This document shows, piece by piece, positions 42,034-53,300 of a DNA stretch of 64,000 nucleotides. The notes beneath the pieces are model-generated. The model was given only the letters and a program-made list of their open reading frames with translations. It did no database searches and was not told the DNA's origin. Made by a program: the position numbers and the translations under genes. The DNA comes from Pseudoduganella armeniaca (GTDB lineage: Bacteria > Pseudomonadota > Gammaproteobacteria > Burkholderiales > Burkholderiaceae_D), in NCBI RefSeq assembly GCF_003028855.1, contig NZ_CP028324.1:992001-1056000 (forward strand), in the 5' to 3' direction. Numbering within the stretch: the stretch's first letter is position 1; each line of letters begins with the position of its first letter.

Positions 42034-42762
42034 TTACCAGTCCACTTTGTCGAGTTGCTCGAACAGGTCGCGGAACACGACCTTGATGCGCTGCTTTTCC
42101 ATCACGTTGAACTTGTCGCTGGCCTTGACTTCATCGACCGTCATGCGCGCCGTGTTCATCTTCTTGATGTCGGCGCCGAACGTGTCGGCATTGCGCTGCG
42201 ACAGCACGACACGTCCGCGCACGCGGCCGGAGTTCTCCGCATAGGTCTGCGATTCGATGAAGGCCTTGCCGGCGGCCGATTGCAGCGGGCCGAAATGCTC
42301 GTTCTCCCACAGCACCAGCGGCACCTCGGCCGACTTGGCGGTGGAGACGAAGCCCATCGCCGTGTCGTGCAGCGTGTCGCCGCCGCCCACGATGGTGTGG
42401 ATGTAGACCTTGCGGCCGGAGTCTTCCAGCAGGGCGAAGCAGTGGTTTTCCAGCAGGTAGGCCAAGAGCGGCGAGAAGGTGTTGGCGCCGTTGTCGATGA
42501 CGCAGTTGCCGTCGGCCTCCAGGATGTCGATCATCAGCGCATCGAACCGTTTCGGGTCGATCGTGCGCGCTTCCGTCATCACGGGGATGTGCTTGACGTC
42601 CAGCGCCTTGTAGCGCGAGAACGTGGTGTTCTCCTGGTCCGTGTCGTAGCAGCGCAGCGGCGTGTCGTCTTTCGACTTGAGCCACTGCGCCAAGATGGTC
42701 GAGACCAGGGTCTTGCCGATGCCGCCTTTACCCTGGAGGATGAAATGAACCGTGTTTTGCAT
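42034..42762 (-). CDS. TraL-like ParA/MinD-type ATPase
   Basis: This 242-residue P-loop protein starts VHFILQGKGGIGKTLVSTILAQWL with a deviant Walker A (GKGGIGKT). Its later segments (CYDTDQENTTFSRYKALDV, CVIDNGANTFSPLLAYLLEN, HTIVGGGDTLHDTAMGF, RIKVVFRDLFEQLDKV) match TraL of IncP plasmids in order and spacing, from memory, better than chromosomal ParA. It is followed at 7 bp by the TraM-like gene. The pair seems self-standing on the chromosome. Confidence 0.8.
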   Translation of the reverse strand: MQNTVHFILQGKGGIGKTLVSTILAQWLKSKDDTPLRCYDTDQENTTFSRYKALDVKHIPVMTEARTIDPKRFDALMIDILEADGNCVIDNGANTFSPLLAYLLENHCFALLEDSGRKVYIHTIVGGGDTLHDTAMGFVSTAKSAEVPLVLWENEHFGPLQSAAGKAFIESQTYAENSGRVRGRVVLSQRNADTFGADIKKMNTARMTVDEVKASDKFNVMEKQRIKVVFRDLFEQLDKVDW

Positions 42763-42867
42763 CGATTGTTCTCCGAACGCGTGTAAGCCTTGCCCCGCGA
42801 ACGCCGCCGCGGGTTCCAGCTGAACTATACAGGGGCAGGGCCCGGCACGCGAGGGCGCGGCAAGCGC

Positions 42868-43350
42868 TCAGTCGATGAAGCGCAGCAGGCCTTGTAAGGC
42901 ATGCACGACGGTCTGTTCGCGCACGGCGTGGCGGTCGCCGGAAAACACCAGGCGTTCGGTATGGACGGTGTCGCCGTTGGCCCAGCCGAAGCAGACCGTG
43001 CCGACCGGCTTGCCGGGCACGGCGCCGGTGGGGCCGGCGATGCCGGTGGTGGAGACGGCCACGTGGGCATTGCTGCTGCCCAGCGCGCCTTGCGCCATCG
43101 CGGCGGCCACTTCCTCGCTGACGCTGCCGAACTGGGCGATCAGCGCGGCGGGCACTTCCAGCAGCTCCGTCTTGGACGCGTTGGAATAGGTGATGAACCC
43201 GCAATCGAACCAGCCGGTCGAGCCGGCGATTTCCGTGATCGCCTGCGCCACCCCGCCGCCGGTGCACGACTCGGCGGTGACCAACAGCAATTCCTTGTCC
43301 TGCAGAGCGCGCCCTACCTGGGCGGCCAGTTCGTTGATGTCCGTGCTCAC
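42868..43350 (-). CDS. pncC: Nicotinamide-nucleotide amidohydrolase (CinA C-terminal family)
   Basis: This 160-residue enzyme deamidates NMN for NAD recycling. The family core AESCTGGGVAQAITEIAGSTGWFDCGFITYSNASKTELL is followed by AVSTTGIAGPTGAVPGKPVGTVCFGW. It is the stand-alone form without the N-terminal CinA domain. The RBS GGAGGG lies just upstream of ATG 43350. Confidence 0.95.
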   Translation of the reverse strand: MSTDINELAAQVGRALQDKELLLVTAESCTGGGVAQAITEIAGSTGWFDCGFITYSNASKTELLEVPAALIAQFGSVSEEVAAAMAQGALGSSNAHVAVSTTGIAGPTGAVPGKPVGTVCFGWANGDTVHTERLVFSGDRHAVREQTVVHALQGLLRFID

Positions 43351-43437
43351 GTGTCCCTCCTGTGCTGTGGCTTGTGCGGTTCATTCTAGCGCGCAGTCCG
43401 GGCGCATGGCCACGCGCGCAGGAAAATATTTGTCAAA

Positions 43438-43458
43438 TGCAAAACAATTGCTTGCATA
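43438..43458. promoter_or_regulatory. Dyad ATGCAA-N9-TTGCAT in AT-rich patch
   Basis: The 254-bp space between divergent pncC and the kinase has one AT-rich patch (about 43423-43461) with this perfect 6-bp dyad and a CATAAT box beside it. It may be the promoter/operator of the signalling operon; support is positional only. Confidence 0.35.
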
Positions 43459-43604
43459 ATCACGCGCCGCCGTCCGCCAACTGAACGATAGAATAGGCGC
43501 CAGGAGAACAAGGTGACGCAATTTCCAAGGCTCAACCGGCGGTGCGGGCAGGTCAAGGCGATCGCGGCCCCGCTCGTCCCTGCGGGGAAGCGCGGAGGCC
43601 GGCC

Positions 43605-45628
<2,024 letters not shown>

Positions 45629-45632
<4 letters not shown>

Positions 45633-48232
45633 TGATCAGCCGGGCCGACATCCTGAACGCCAGCATCCTGATCGTGGACGACCAGCCCGTCAACGTGCAG
45701 TTGCTGGAATACCTGCTGCAATCGACGGGCTATGCCAACGTCAGTTCCACCACCGACCCGCGCGTGGTGGCGGACTGGCACGCGCAGCACCGTTACGACA
45801 TCATCATCCTCGACCTGCAGATGCCGGGCATGGACGGCTTCGACGTGATGCAGGCGTTGCGTCCGCTGGAGCCGGACGGCTACCTGCCGGTGCTGGTCGT
45901 CACGGCCGAGCCGGACAAGAAACAGGCCGCGCTGGATGCCGGCGCGCGCGATTTCGTCACCAAGCCGTTCGATCCGGTCGAGGTGCTGACGCGCATCCGC
46001 AACCAGGTCGAGGTGCGCCTGATGCAGCGCGAGGCGAAGCGCCACAATGCCATCCTGGAGCAGACGGTGCGCGAGCGCACGGCCGACCTGCAGCGCTTCC
46101 GCAGCGCGATGGACGCCACGGCGGACGCCATCTTCCTGATCGATACCGGCACGATGGACATGGTCGACGTCAACGACGGCGCCTGCCGCATGCTGGGCTA
46201 CACCCGCCGCCAGCTGCTGGCGCTGGAGCCGGGCCGCATCGGCCTGGGGGCCAGCGAAGCCCTGCAGCGCCAGGCCGATGCCGCCCTGGCCCATGGCGAC
46301 CTGCGCTCGCCCACGCTGACGGAAACGGAACTGCTGCGCCAGGACCATGCCACCGTGCCGGTCGAGGTGTACTGGCAGCTGCAGCAGGGCGACGAAGCTG
46401 CCGACGGCGCGCGCCAGCGCACGCTCATTTGCGTGGCGCGCGACATCAGCGAACGCCGCCGTGCCGAGGAGCTGCTGGCGCACGCGGCCCATTACGACAG
46501 CCTGACGGGCCTGCCCAACCGTACGCTGTTCTACCGCACGCTGATGGACGCGATCGAGCTGGCACGCGACAAGGAATGGCGCATCGTCGTGTTGTTCATC
46601 GGCCTGGACCGCTTCAAGAGCGTCAACGACTCGCTGGGCGCGGGCATGGGCGACATCCTGCTGCGCGAATTTTCCAACCGGCTGGTGCAGTGCGTGCGCA
46701 TCCGCGACACGGTGGGCCGCCTGGGCGGCGACGAATTCGGCCTGATCCTGACGATGACGCGCGACCAGCACGACGCGGTACTGGTGGCGAACGAGGTGCG
46801 CGACGCGCTGCGCGCGCCATTCCACCTGGGCGAGCACCAGGCCACGCTGACGGCGTCGATCGGCATCGCCGTGTATCCGGACGACGCGGGCGACCCGGAA
46901 ACGTTGGTCAAGTATGCCAACACGGCGATGACCCAGGCGAAGGAAACCGGCAGCGACGCCTACCGCTTCTTCACGGCAGGCATGAACGTGCAGGTGCTGG
47001 CGCGGCTGGACCTGGAGATGGCGCTGCGGCGCGCACTGGACCAGGAGGAGCTGGAACTGCACTACCAGCCCAAGGTCAACCTGCACACGGGCCGCGTCAG
47101 CGGCGCCGAGGCGCTGCTGCGCTGGAACCGGCCCGGCCATGGCATGGTCTACCCGGCCGAATTCGTCAGCGTGCTGGAGGAGACCGGGCTGATCGTGCGC
47201 ACCGGCGCATGGATCATCGATGCCGCCTGCCGCCAGATCGCCGAGTGGCTGGCAACGCCAGTGGGGCCGATACACATCGCCGTCAACGTGGCGTCGCGCC
47301 AGTTCGTCGAGGGCGACCTGGAACGGGACATCAACGAGGCGCTGGAGCGGCACCAGGTGCCGCCCGAGCTGCTGGAGCTGGAGCTGACGGAAACGGCGCT
47401 GATGTCGAACGCCGAGCGCACCATCGAGGTGCTGACCAAGCTGCGCGAGCTGGGCATCAAGGTGGCGATCGACGACTTCGGTACCGGCTATTCGTCGCTG
47501 GCCTACCTGCAGCGCTTCCCGATCGACAAGCTGAAGATCGACATCGCCTTCGTGCGCAACATCACGACCAATCCGAACGACGCGGCGATCGCGCTGGCCA
47601 TCATCAGCATGGCGCACAGCCTCAAGTTGCGGGTGGTGGCGGAGGGTGTCGAGAGCCGCCCGCAGCTGGAGTACCTGCGCCGCAACCGCTGCGACGAGGT
47701 GCAGGGCTTCTACTTCAGCCGCCCGCTGTCGGCCAGCGACATGGGCCAGCTCGTCGTCAATGGCAAGGCATTGCCGCCGGACCCGAACGCGGCCAGCGAG
47801 CCGCCGCAGACGCTGTTGATCGTGGACGACGACGTCAACGTGCTGTCGTCGCTGCACCGGCTGTTCCGGCGCGACGGCTACCGCATCCTGACGGCCGCGT
47901 CGCCGACCGAAGGCTTCGACCTGCTGGCGCTGTACCCGGTGCAGGTGATCGTGTGCGACCAGCGCATGCCCGTCATGAGCGGCACCGAATTCCTCAGCAA
48001 GGTGAAGGACATGTACCCGGACACCATCCGCATCATCCTGTCCGGCTACACGGGGCTGGAAGCGATGCTCGATTCGATCAACCGCGGCGCGATCTACCGC
48101 TTCTACACCAAGCCCTGGGACGACATCCAGCTGCGCGACAACATCCGGCTGGCGTTCCACCACTACTGGCTGATGCACGGCAGCGGGCGGCAGGCCGGCA
48201 AGCCGGGCGAGGATCACACGGCGCTGCCATGA
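45629..48232 (+). CDS. REC-PAS-GGDEF-EAL-REC c-di-GMP signalling protein
   Basis: This 867-residue protein has a receiver (Asp62 in LDLQMPGMDG), a PAS domain (about 150-275), GGDEF (motif 366-370), EAL (about 450-700, EAL at 494-496 with ELTETALM, DDFGTGYSS and VAEGVES) and a second receiver (Asp777 in CDQRMPVMSG, then KPWDD). The GGDEF keeps the RIRD inhibitory site but reads FIGLDRFK where active cyclases have FxDLDxFK, so the first metal-binding Asp is Gly. It is therefore more likely a phosphodiesterase with a regulatory GGDEF. Start ATG overlaps the kinase stop, pointing to the kinase as its phosphodonor. Confidence 0.93.
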
Positions 48233-48277
48233 ACTGCCCACGGCTTACCTGGAGCCGCCGCAGACGCTTGCAGGCTA

Positions 48278-48373
48278 GGGGTCTGTCCCCGCACGGGGAC
48301 TGACCCCGGTTTTTATCGTGAACTTGGCTGCCCGTGATTAAAACCGGGGTCAGTCCCAAAAGGGACAGACCCC
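48278..48373. repeat. Intact REPIN-like doublet
   Basis: Two palindromes face each other: GGGGTCTGTCCCC-GCA-CGGGGACTGACCCC type (48278-48307) and GGGGTCAGTCCC-AAAA-GGGACAGACCCC type (48346-48373). They are linked by GGTTTTTATC, an 18-bp spacer and GATTAAAACC, which are themselves inverted. The whole 96 bp could fold as one long hairpin. It lies between convergent genes and matches the IS-interrupted copy at 20127. Confidence 0.88.
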
Positions 48374-48396
48374 AAGCGCGCGAACGTCGATGGTGC

Positions 48397-49368
48397 TCAA
48401 GCAAAGTGATCGAACCCCGCCAGCGCCAAGTCCAAAGGCGCGCCCGCCCCATCGACCAGCCGCAGCCCCGCCAATGCCTCGATCCGCCCAATGCGCGTCA
48501 CCGCCGTGCCGCACGCGGCGCCCGCCGCCACGATGCGCTCGCGTTGCGCTGCATCGGCCGTGAAGCACAACTCGTAATCGTCGCCGCCGGCCGCGCTGAA
48601 GGCACGCCGCAGCCGCTGTTCCTGCCGCGCCAGCACTGGCCCCGCCGGCAGCGCATCCACGTCCAGCGTGGCGCCCACACCCGAGCGGGCCAGGATGTGC
48701 CCCAGGTCGCCGACCAGGCCATCGGAGATGTCGATGGCGGCGCGTGCCAGGCCTTGCTCGGCCAGCGCCACGCCCAGTGCCACCCGCGGCGTCGGCTGGT
48801 GCATGCGCGTAGCGGCCGCCGCCTGCGCGGCGGCATCGAGCGCCACCTCGCCGCGCAGGCCCGCCAGCGCCAGGCGCGCGTCGCCCAGCGTGCCGGATAT
48901 CCAGATGTCGTCGCCCGGCTGCGCCGCGTCGCGCCTCAGCGCCCGGCCCGGCGCCACTGCGCCGAACACGGTGATGCAGATGTTCAGGGGCCCCTTGGTG
49001 GTGTCGCCGCCGATCAACTGGCAGTCGTGCGCGTCGGCCAGCGCGAACAGGCCGCTGGAAAAGCCGTGCAGCCAGTCGCGCTCGGCGGCCGGCAGCGCCA
49101 GCGCCAGGGTAAAACCAACCGGCCGCGCGCCCATCGCCGCCAGGTCCGAGAGGTTCACGGCCAGGCTTTTATGACCGAGCCGGCGCGGGTCTTCGCCAGC
49201 GAAGAAGTGCCGGCCCTCGACCAGCATGTCGGACGAGATGGCCGTCTGCATGCCGCTAGTCGCCGCCAGCAACGCGCAGTCGTCGCCGATGCCCAGCACC
49301 GCGCGCTGTGGCCCACTGCCGGCGGGGCGGTCGAAGTATTGTTTGATCAGGTCGAATTCGGAAAGCAT
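48397..49368 (-). CDS. thiL: Thiamine-monophosphate kinase
   Basis: This 323-residue enzyme phosphorylates thiamine monophosphate to thiamine diphosphate. Motifs are VLGIGDDCALL, SSDMLVEGRHF, GHKSLAVNLSDLAAMGA, LIGGDTTKG, AIDISDGLVGDLGHI and GGDDYELCFTA, all typical of ThiL. No other thiamine gene is in the window. Confidence 0.96.
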   Translation of the reverse strand: MLSEFDLIKQYFDRPAGSGPQRAVLGIGDDCALLAATSGMQTAISSDMLVEGRHFFAGEDPRRLGHKSLAVNLSDLAAMGARPVGFTLALALPAAERDWLHGFSSGLFALADAHDCQLIGGDTTKGPLNICITVFGAVAPGRALRRDAAQPGDDIWISGTLGDARLALAGLRGEVALDAAAQAAAATRMHQPTPRVALGVALAEQGLARAAIDISDGLVGDLGHILARSGVGATLDVDALPAGPVLARQEQRLRRAFSAAGGDDYELCFTADAAQRERIVAAGAACGTAVTRIGRIEALAGLRLVDGAGAPLDLALAGFDHFA

Positions 49369-49405
49369 GGGGGCATTGTACCGAAGCGTACCAGTGCAGG
49401 CGGGA

Positions 49406-49654
49406 CTAGCGGGTGCCGTACTCCTCCAACCGGTCCGTGAAGACCAAGACCCGCGACGGAGCCTGCTGGCGCCCCACCGCGAACGAATAGCAACCCGTCT
49501 CGATCCGGGCCGGAGCGAGCAGCTGCAATGCGCCGCCCGCCGGCATCATCTCGATGAAGGCTTCCGGCACTACCTGCACGCCAAGTCCCTGGACGGCGGC
49601 CTGGATGCCCAGCAACGTGTTATCGAACTCCAGCGCTGCTGTTCTTCCTTTCAG
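49406..49654 (-). pseudogene. LysR-type regulator remnant (effector-domain end)
   Basis: Only about 80 codons resemble a protein family: ALEFDNTLLGIQAAVQGLGVQVVPE...PARIETGCYSFAVGRQQ...VFTDRLEEYG, which is the last part of a LysR substrate-binding domain. Upstream (49655 to about 49880) no frame continues the domain and no DNA-binding domain is found, so the gene has lost its 5' two thirds or is broken by several frameshifts. An ORF of 128 codons covers it but its first 45 residues look non-coding. Confidence 0.65.
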
Positions 49655-49883
49655 TGCTGCCCCAGGTCGGCACGAGCGCGGCCGGCTCGCTGCACCAACG
49701 CCTGGCCCTACCCGCCGCCATCGCAACCTACTGTGCCGTACTGATCCTAGTTCATGCGCTCTACGCCCCGCTTGCCGCCAGGGCCAGCACATGTCTCAGC
49801 CAACCCAGCGCCGTGGTGCTGTTGTCGCGCTCGAAATCACGATGCTATCGCTCGAGCTATGAGGTGCGGCAGGTCCGTGCCTT
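49655..49883. other. Decayed or non-coding stretch upstream of LysR remnant
   Basis: No frame gives a recognisable domain here. Short segments on the minus strand (for example DFERDNSTTALGWLRHVLAL) look protein-like but are closed by stops, consistent with remains of a degraded gene. Confidence 0.35.
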
Positions 49884-50153
49884 TCAAGTATCGTCGGTGC
49901 CACGCCCGGTACCGTCATCGCTGGCGCTGGACGTCATCGACGCCGCCATTGCGGCGCTGCCGCCATCGTCGCGTGGGCGATCGGCCCCGATGCGGCGGGC
50001 CGCCTGGGCACCATTGAACCTGCGTGCCATCGCATAGATATAGATGATGACGGCCGTGATGCCGCAGGCAACCGCTTGCCCGACACCGACGAAATAGCCG
50101 ATCGCGCCCAGGACCAGCAGCACGACGGCAGGAACCAGGATACGTTTCAGCAT
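49884..50153 (-). CDS. Small two-span membrane protein
   Basis: This 89-residue protein has two hydrophobic spans, ILVPAVVLLVLGAIGYFVGVG and VACGITAVIIYIYAMA, and a hydrophilic Asp/Ser-rich tail. I chose ATG 50153 because the span starts right after it; the frame to 50216 adds 21 residues. I do not recognise a family. It is divergent from the rhs gene. Confidence 0.55.
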   Translation of the reverse strand: MLKRILVPAVVLLVLGAIGYFVGVGQAVACGITAVIIYIYAMARRFNGAQAARRIGADRPRDDGGSAAMAASMTSSASDDGTGRGTDDT

Positions 50154-50368
50154 GGCGCGCTCCGCTCGGATATGTCCCAGTGTAGCAACGTGCAGGGGTG
50201 ATGGCGATTCTTGCAAACTGTCCAGTGCAACGTGCAGGAGAGAAAGTGTTGTATCAAATGGGAATATTTTCCTATTGTGAATATTGGATAGAATTTAAAG
50301 AAACGTTTTCCATCAGAATCGTGTGACATATCTATAACAGCCGCTGCGGCGGTCATACGGGGTAGTCC
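50154..50368. promoter_or_regulatory. AT-rich upstream region of rhs gene
   Basis: The 215 bp before the rhs ATG include a patch (about 50240-50335) far more AT-rich than the surroundings, with AATATT twice, TAGAAT and TATAAC boxes. It probably holds the rhs promoter and may bind a silencer such as an H-NS-like protein; neither is proven. RBS GGGGTAG precedes the ATG. Confidence 0.4.
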
Positions 50369-53300
50369 ATGGTTCAGCAACTGTTGGCAGCGGCAGGGGG
50401 CGTGCGCGCGTGCGCGCGGCGGGTTTATGGCATGGTTTGCTGGTTGTTGCTGGCCAGCATGCTATGGAGCGGCAGCGTCAGTGCCCAGGTGGTGTTTACC
50501 AGTCCCGCGGTCAGCCCGACCAGCGGCACCGCGGGATCCGACGGTACGCTGCGCGTGACGTTTTCCGGCTCCGCCAAGGCGAGCGTTTACGCCAATGCCG
50601 TCAACCAGATCGACGTCATGGAGGGCACGACGGTCCTGAACACCGTCTACTATCCCGTCAGCTATAACCCGAAGACGGAAGCACCGGTCAACACGGTTCG
50701 CACGATCAGCAACGCGGTGGCCTTGACGCCCGGTACCCACACGTTGCGCCTGGTCGCCTACACCGAAGTTGCCGGCAGCCTCGCCACGCAGGACTTCGTC
50801 GTGACCGTCGCGAGCGGCGCGCCCGTCTACAGCGCCCAGCTGCTGTCGGAAAACGCGCCGACGACGATGTACGCAGGGCAGCAGTACAACATCGCCGTGA
50901 CGGTTCAGAACACCGGCAACACGACGTGGACGACCACGTTGCCGGACGCCTACAAGCTCGGCTCGCAAAAGCCGGATAACAACACGACGTGGGCGGTACA
51001 GCGCGTTCCGGTCTCGACGCCGATCGCGCCGGGCGGATCGACCACGTTCAATTTCACGGTGACCGCTCCCACGAGCCCCGGCACCTATACCTTCGCCTGG
51101 GGCATGTTGCAGGAGAACCAGCGCTGGTTTGCCAACCTGATCGATAAGAGCGTCAACGTCGTCACACCGCCGCCGGTGCGCGGTGCCGAGTTGACGCCGC
51201 AGAGCGTGCCGTCCAGCATGAATGCAGGCCAGTCCTATACAGTCTCGTTCAACCTGAAGAACACCGGTAACACGACCTGGACGCCGGACGGCGTCCACCC
51301 GTACTTCCTCGGCTCGCAGAACCCGGAAAACAATACGACCTGGGGCACCGGCCGGATTGCCCTGGCATCGCCGCTGGCGCCGGGCGCCAGCCGCACGATC
51401 AGCTTCACGGTCACGGCGCCGCAGACGCCGGGCCAGTACAACATGCGCTGGCAGATGGTGCACGAGCAGGAGGCCTGGTTCGGTAACATCACCTCCTCCC
51501 CGATCACCGTGACCGAGGCGTTACCGACCGTTACCCTGTCGAGCCCGGCCAACGGCGCCACGTACACGGCCAGCGGCGGCACGGCAACGGTATCCCTGAG
51601 CGGCAGCGCTGCCGGCACCGCCGGCGCCACGATTTCACGCCTGGAGTTCTTCGACGGCGCCACGTCGCTGGGCTACGTGGCCAGCACGAGCATCAGCCTG
51701 AGCAAGGCGCTGGCGGTCGGCTCGCACACGATCGAGCTGCGCGCCACCGACAACCGCGGCAAGGTGAAAAGCGCGTTCGCGACGATCACCGTGGCCGGTC
51801 CCGCGCCGACGGTCGCCCTGTCGGCCCCGGCCAACAATGCGGCATACGTGATCCCCAGCGGCAGCACGGTCAACGTGCAGGTCGCAGGCAGCGTCAGCAG
51901 CAGCGGTACGATCACCAAGCTGGAAGTGCTGGACGGTACGACGCCGATCCATACCACCAGCGGCACGTCCGTCAACGTGGCGCTGCCGCTGGCGGCCGGC
52001 AAGCACGCGCTGCGGCTGCGTGCGACCGACAGCACGGGCCAGGTCGGCACCAGCGCCGTGTCGAACGTCAGCGTGTATGCGACGACCGCCGGCAAAGCCG
52101 CCGAGTTCGTCTCGCAAAGCATGCCGACGACTTTGCGTGCCGGGCAGCCGGTCACGTTCAGTGTGTCGATGATCAATACCGGCACGACGACGTGGAGCGA
52201 AGGCGAGAAGTACCGGCTGGGCGCGCAAAATCCGCAGGACAACCGGACCTGGGGCGGCCGCGTCTACCTGAGCAATGCCGTCGCACCGGGGCAGGTGGGC
52301 GTGTTCACCGCGACCGTGACTGCGCCGCAGGCACCTGGCACCTACAACTTCCAATGGCGGATGGTGCACGAGTACGTCACCTGGTTCGGCGGCATGAGTG
52401 ACAACGCCAGCGTGACCGTGGCCAGCGGCGCGGGCCCGACAGCCACCCTGACCGGCACGCCGACCAACGTGCGGGTGAGCGGCTCGAACACGGCGGCGGT
52501 CACGCTGACGGGCAACGGCAGCCGTAGCGGTGGCACCGTCAGCAAAATCGAGCTGTTCCAGGCGAACTTTACGGCGTTTTATCCGGCCACCCCGATCAAG
52601 ACGGTGACGGGGGCGTCGTCGTCGCTGGCGTTGAGCGCACCGCTGAACCTGCCGGCCGGTGTCCATTACTTCAAGCTGCGCAGCACCGACAGCGCTGGCG
52701 TGCAGACGGAGTCGGCACCGGTGATCGTCAACGTCACCAATAGCGCCTTGCTGGGCACCATCGGTGGCGTGCGCACCAACGCGGCGGGAACGGCCGAACT
52801 GTACGGCTGGACCTGCCAGCCGGGCAACGCCGCCGCGCTGAACTACAAGGTCTTGCTGGACGCACCGAGCCTGGAATCGGGCGCGACGGAATTGACGACG
52901 GGCGTGGCCAACGTCGCCACCGAACTGGACAACGCCAGCGTGCAGTCGCAATGCGCAACGCCGGGCAGCGCCCACCACTTCGTTGTCAACCTGAGCACTT
53001 ACCTGACGCAGTACGCCGGCCGCCGCCTGTACGTGTGGGCCGAAACGGCCGACAAGGCGACGACGGTTTCCCTGCCGTGCGCGGAAAACAACTGCACGAT
53101 GCCGGGCACGACGCGCGTGGGCATCACGACGCCGACGGCCAACGCGACTTTCGTCTACCCGGCGCCAGCATTCCTCAAAGTGAAGCTGACGAACTACAGC
53201 GGCACGTTCGACGAGGTCGGCTTCTACGTCAACGGCCAGTGGATCGCGGCGCAGCCGGACGGTGCGGCGGGCGAATACTCGGTGCAGAAGACCGGTCTGG

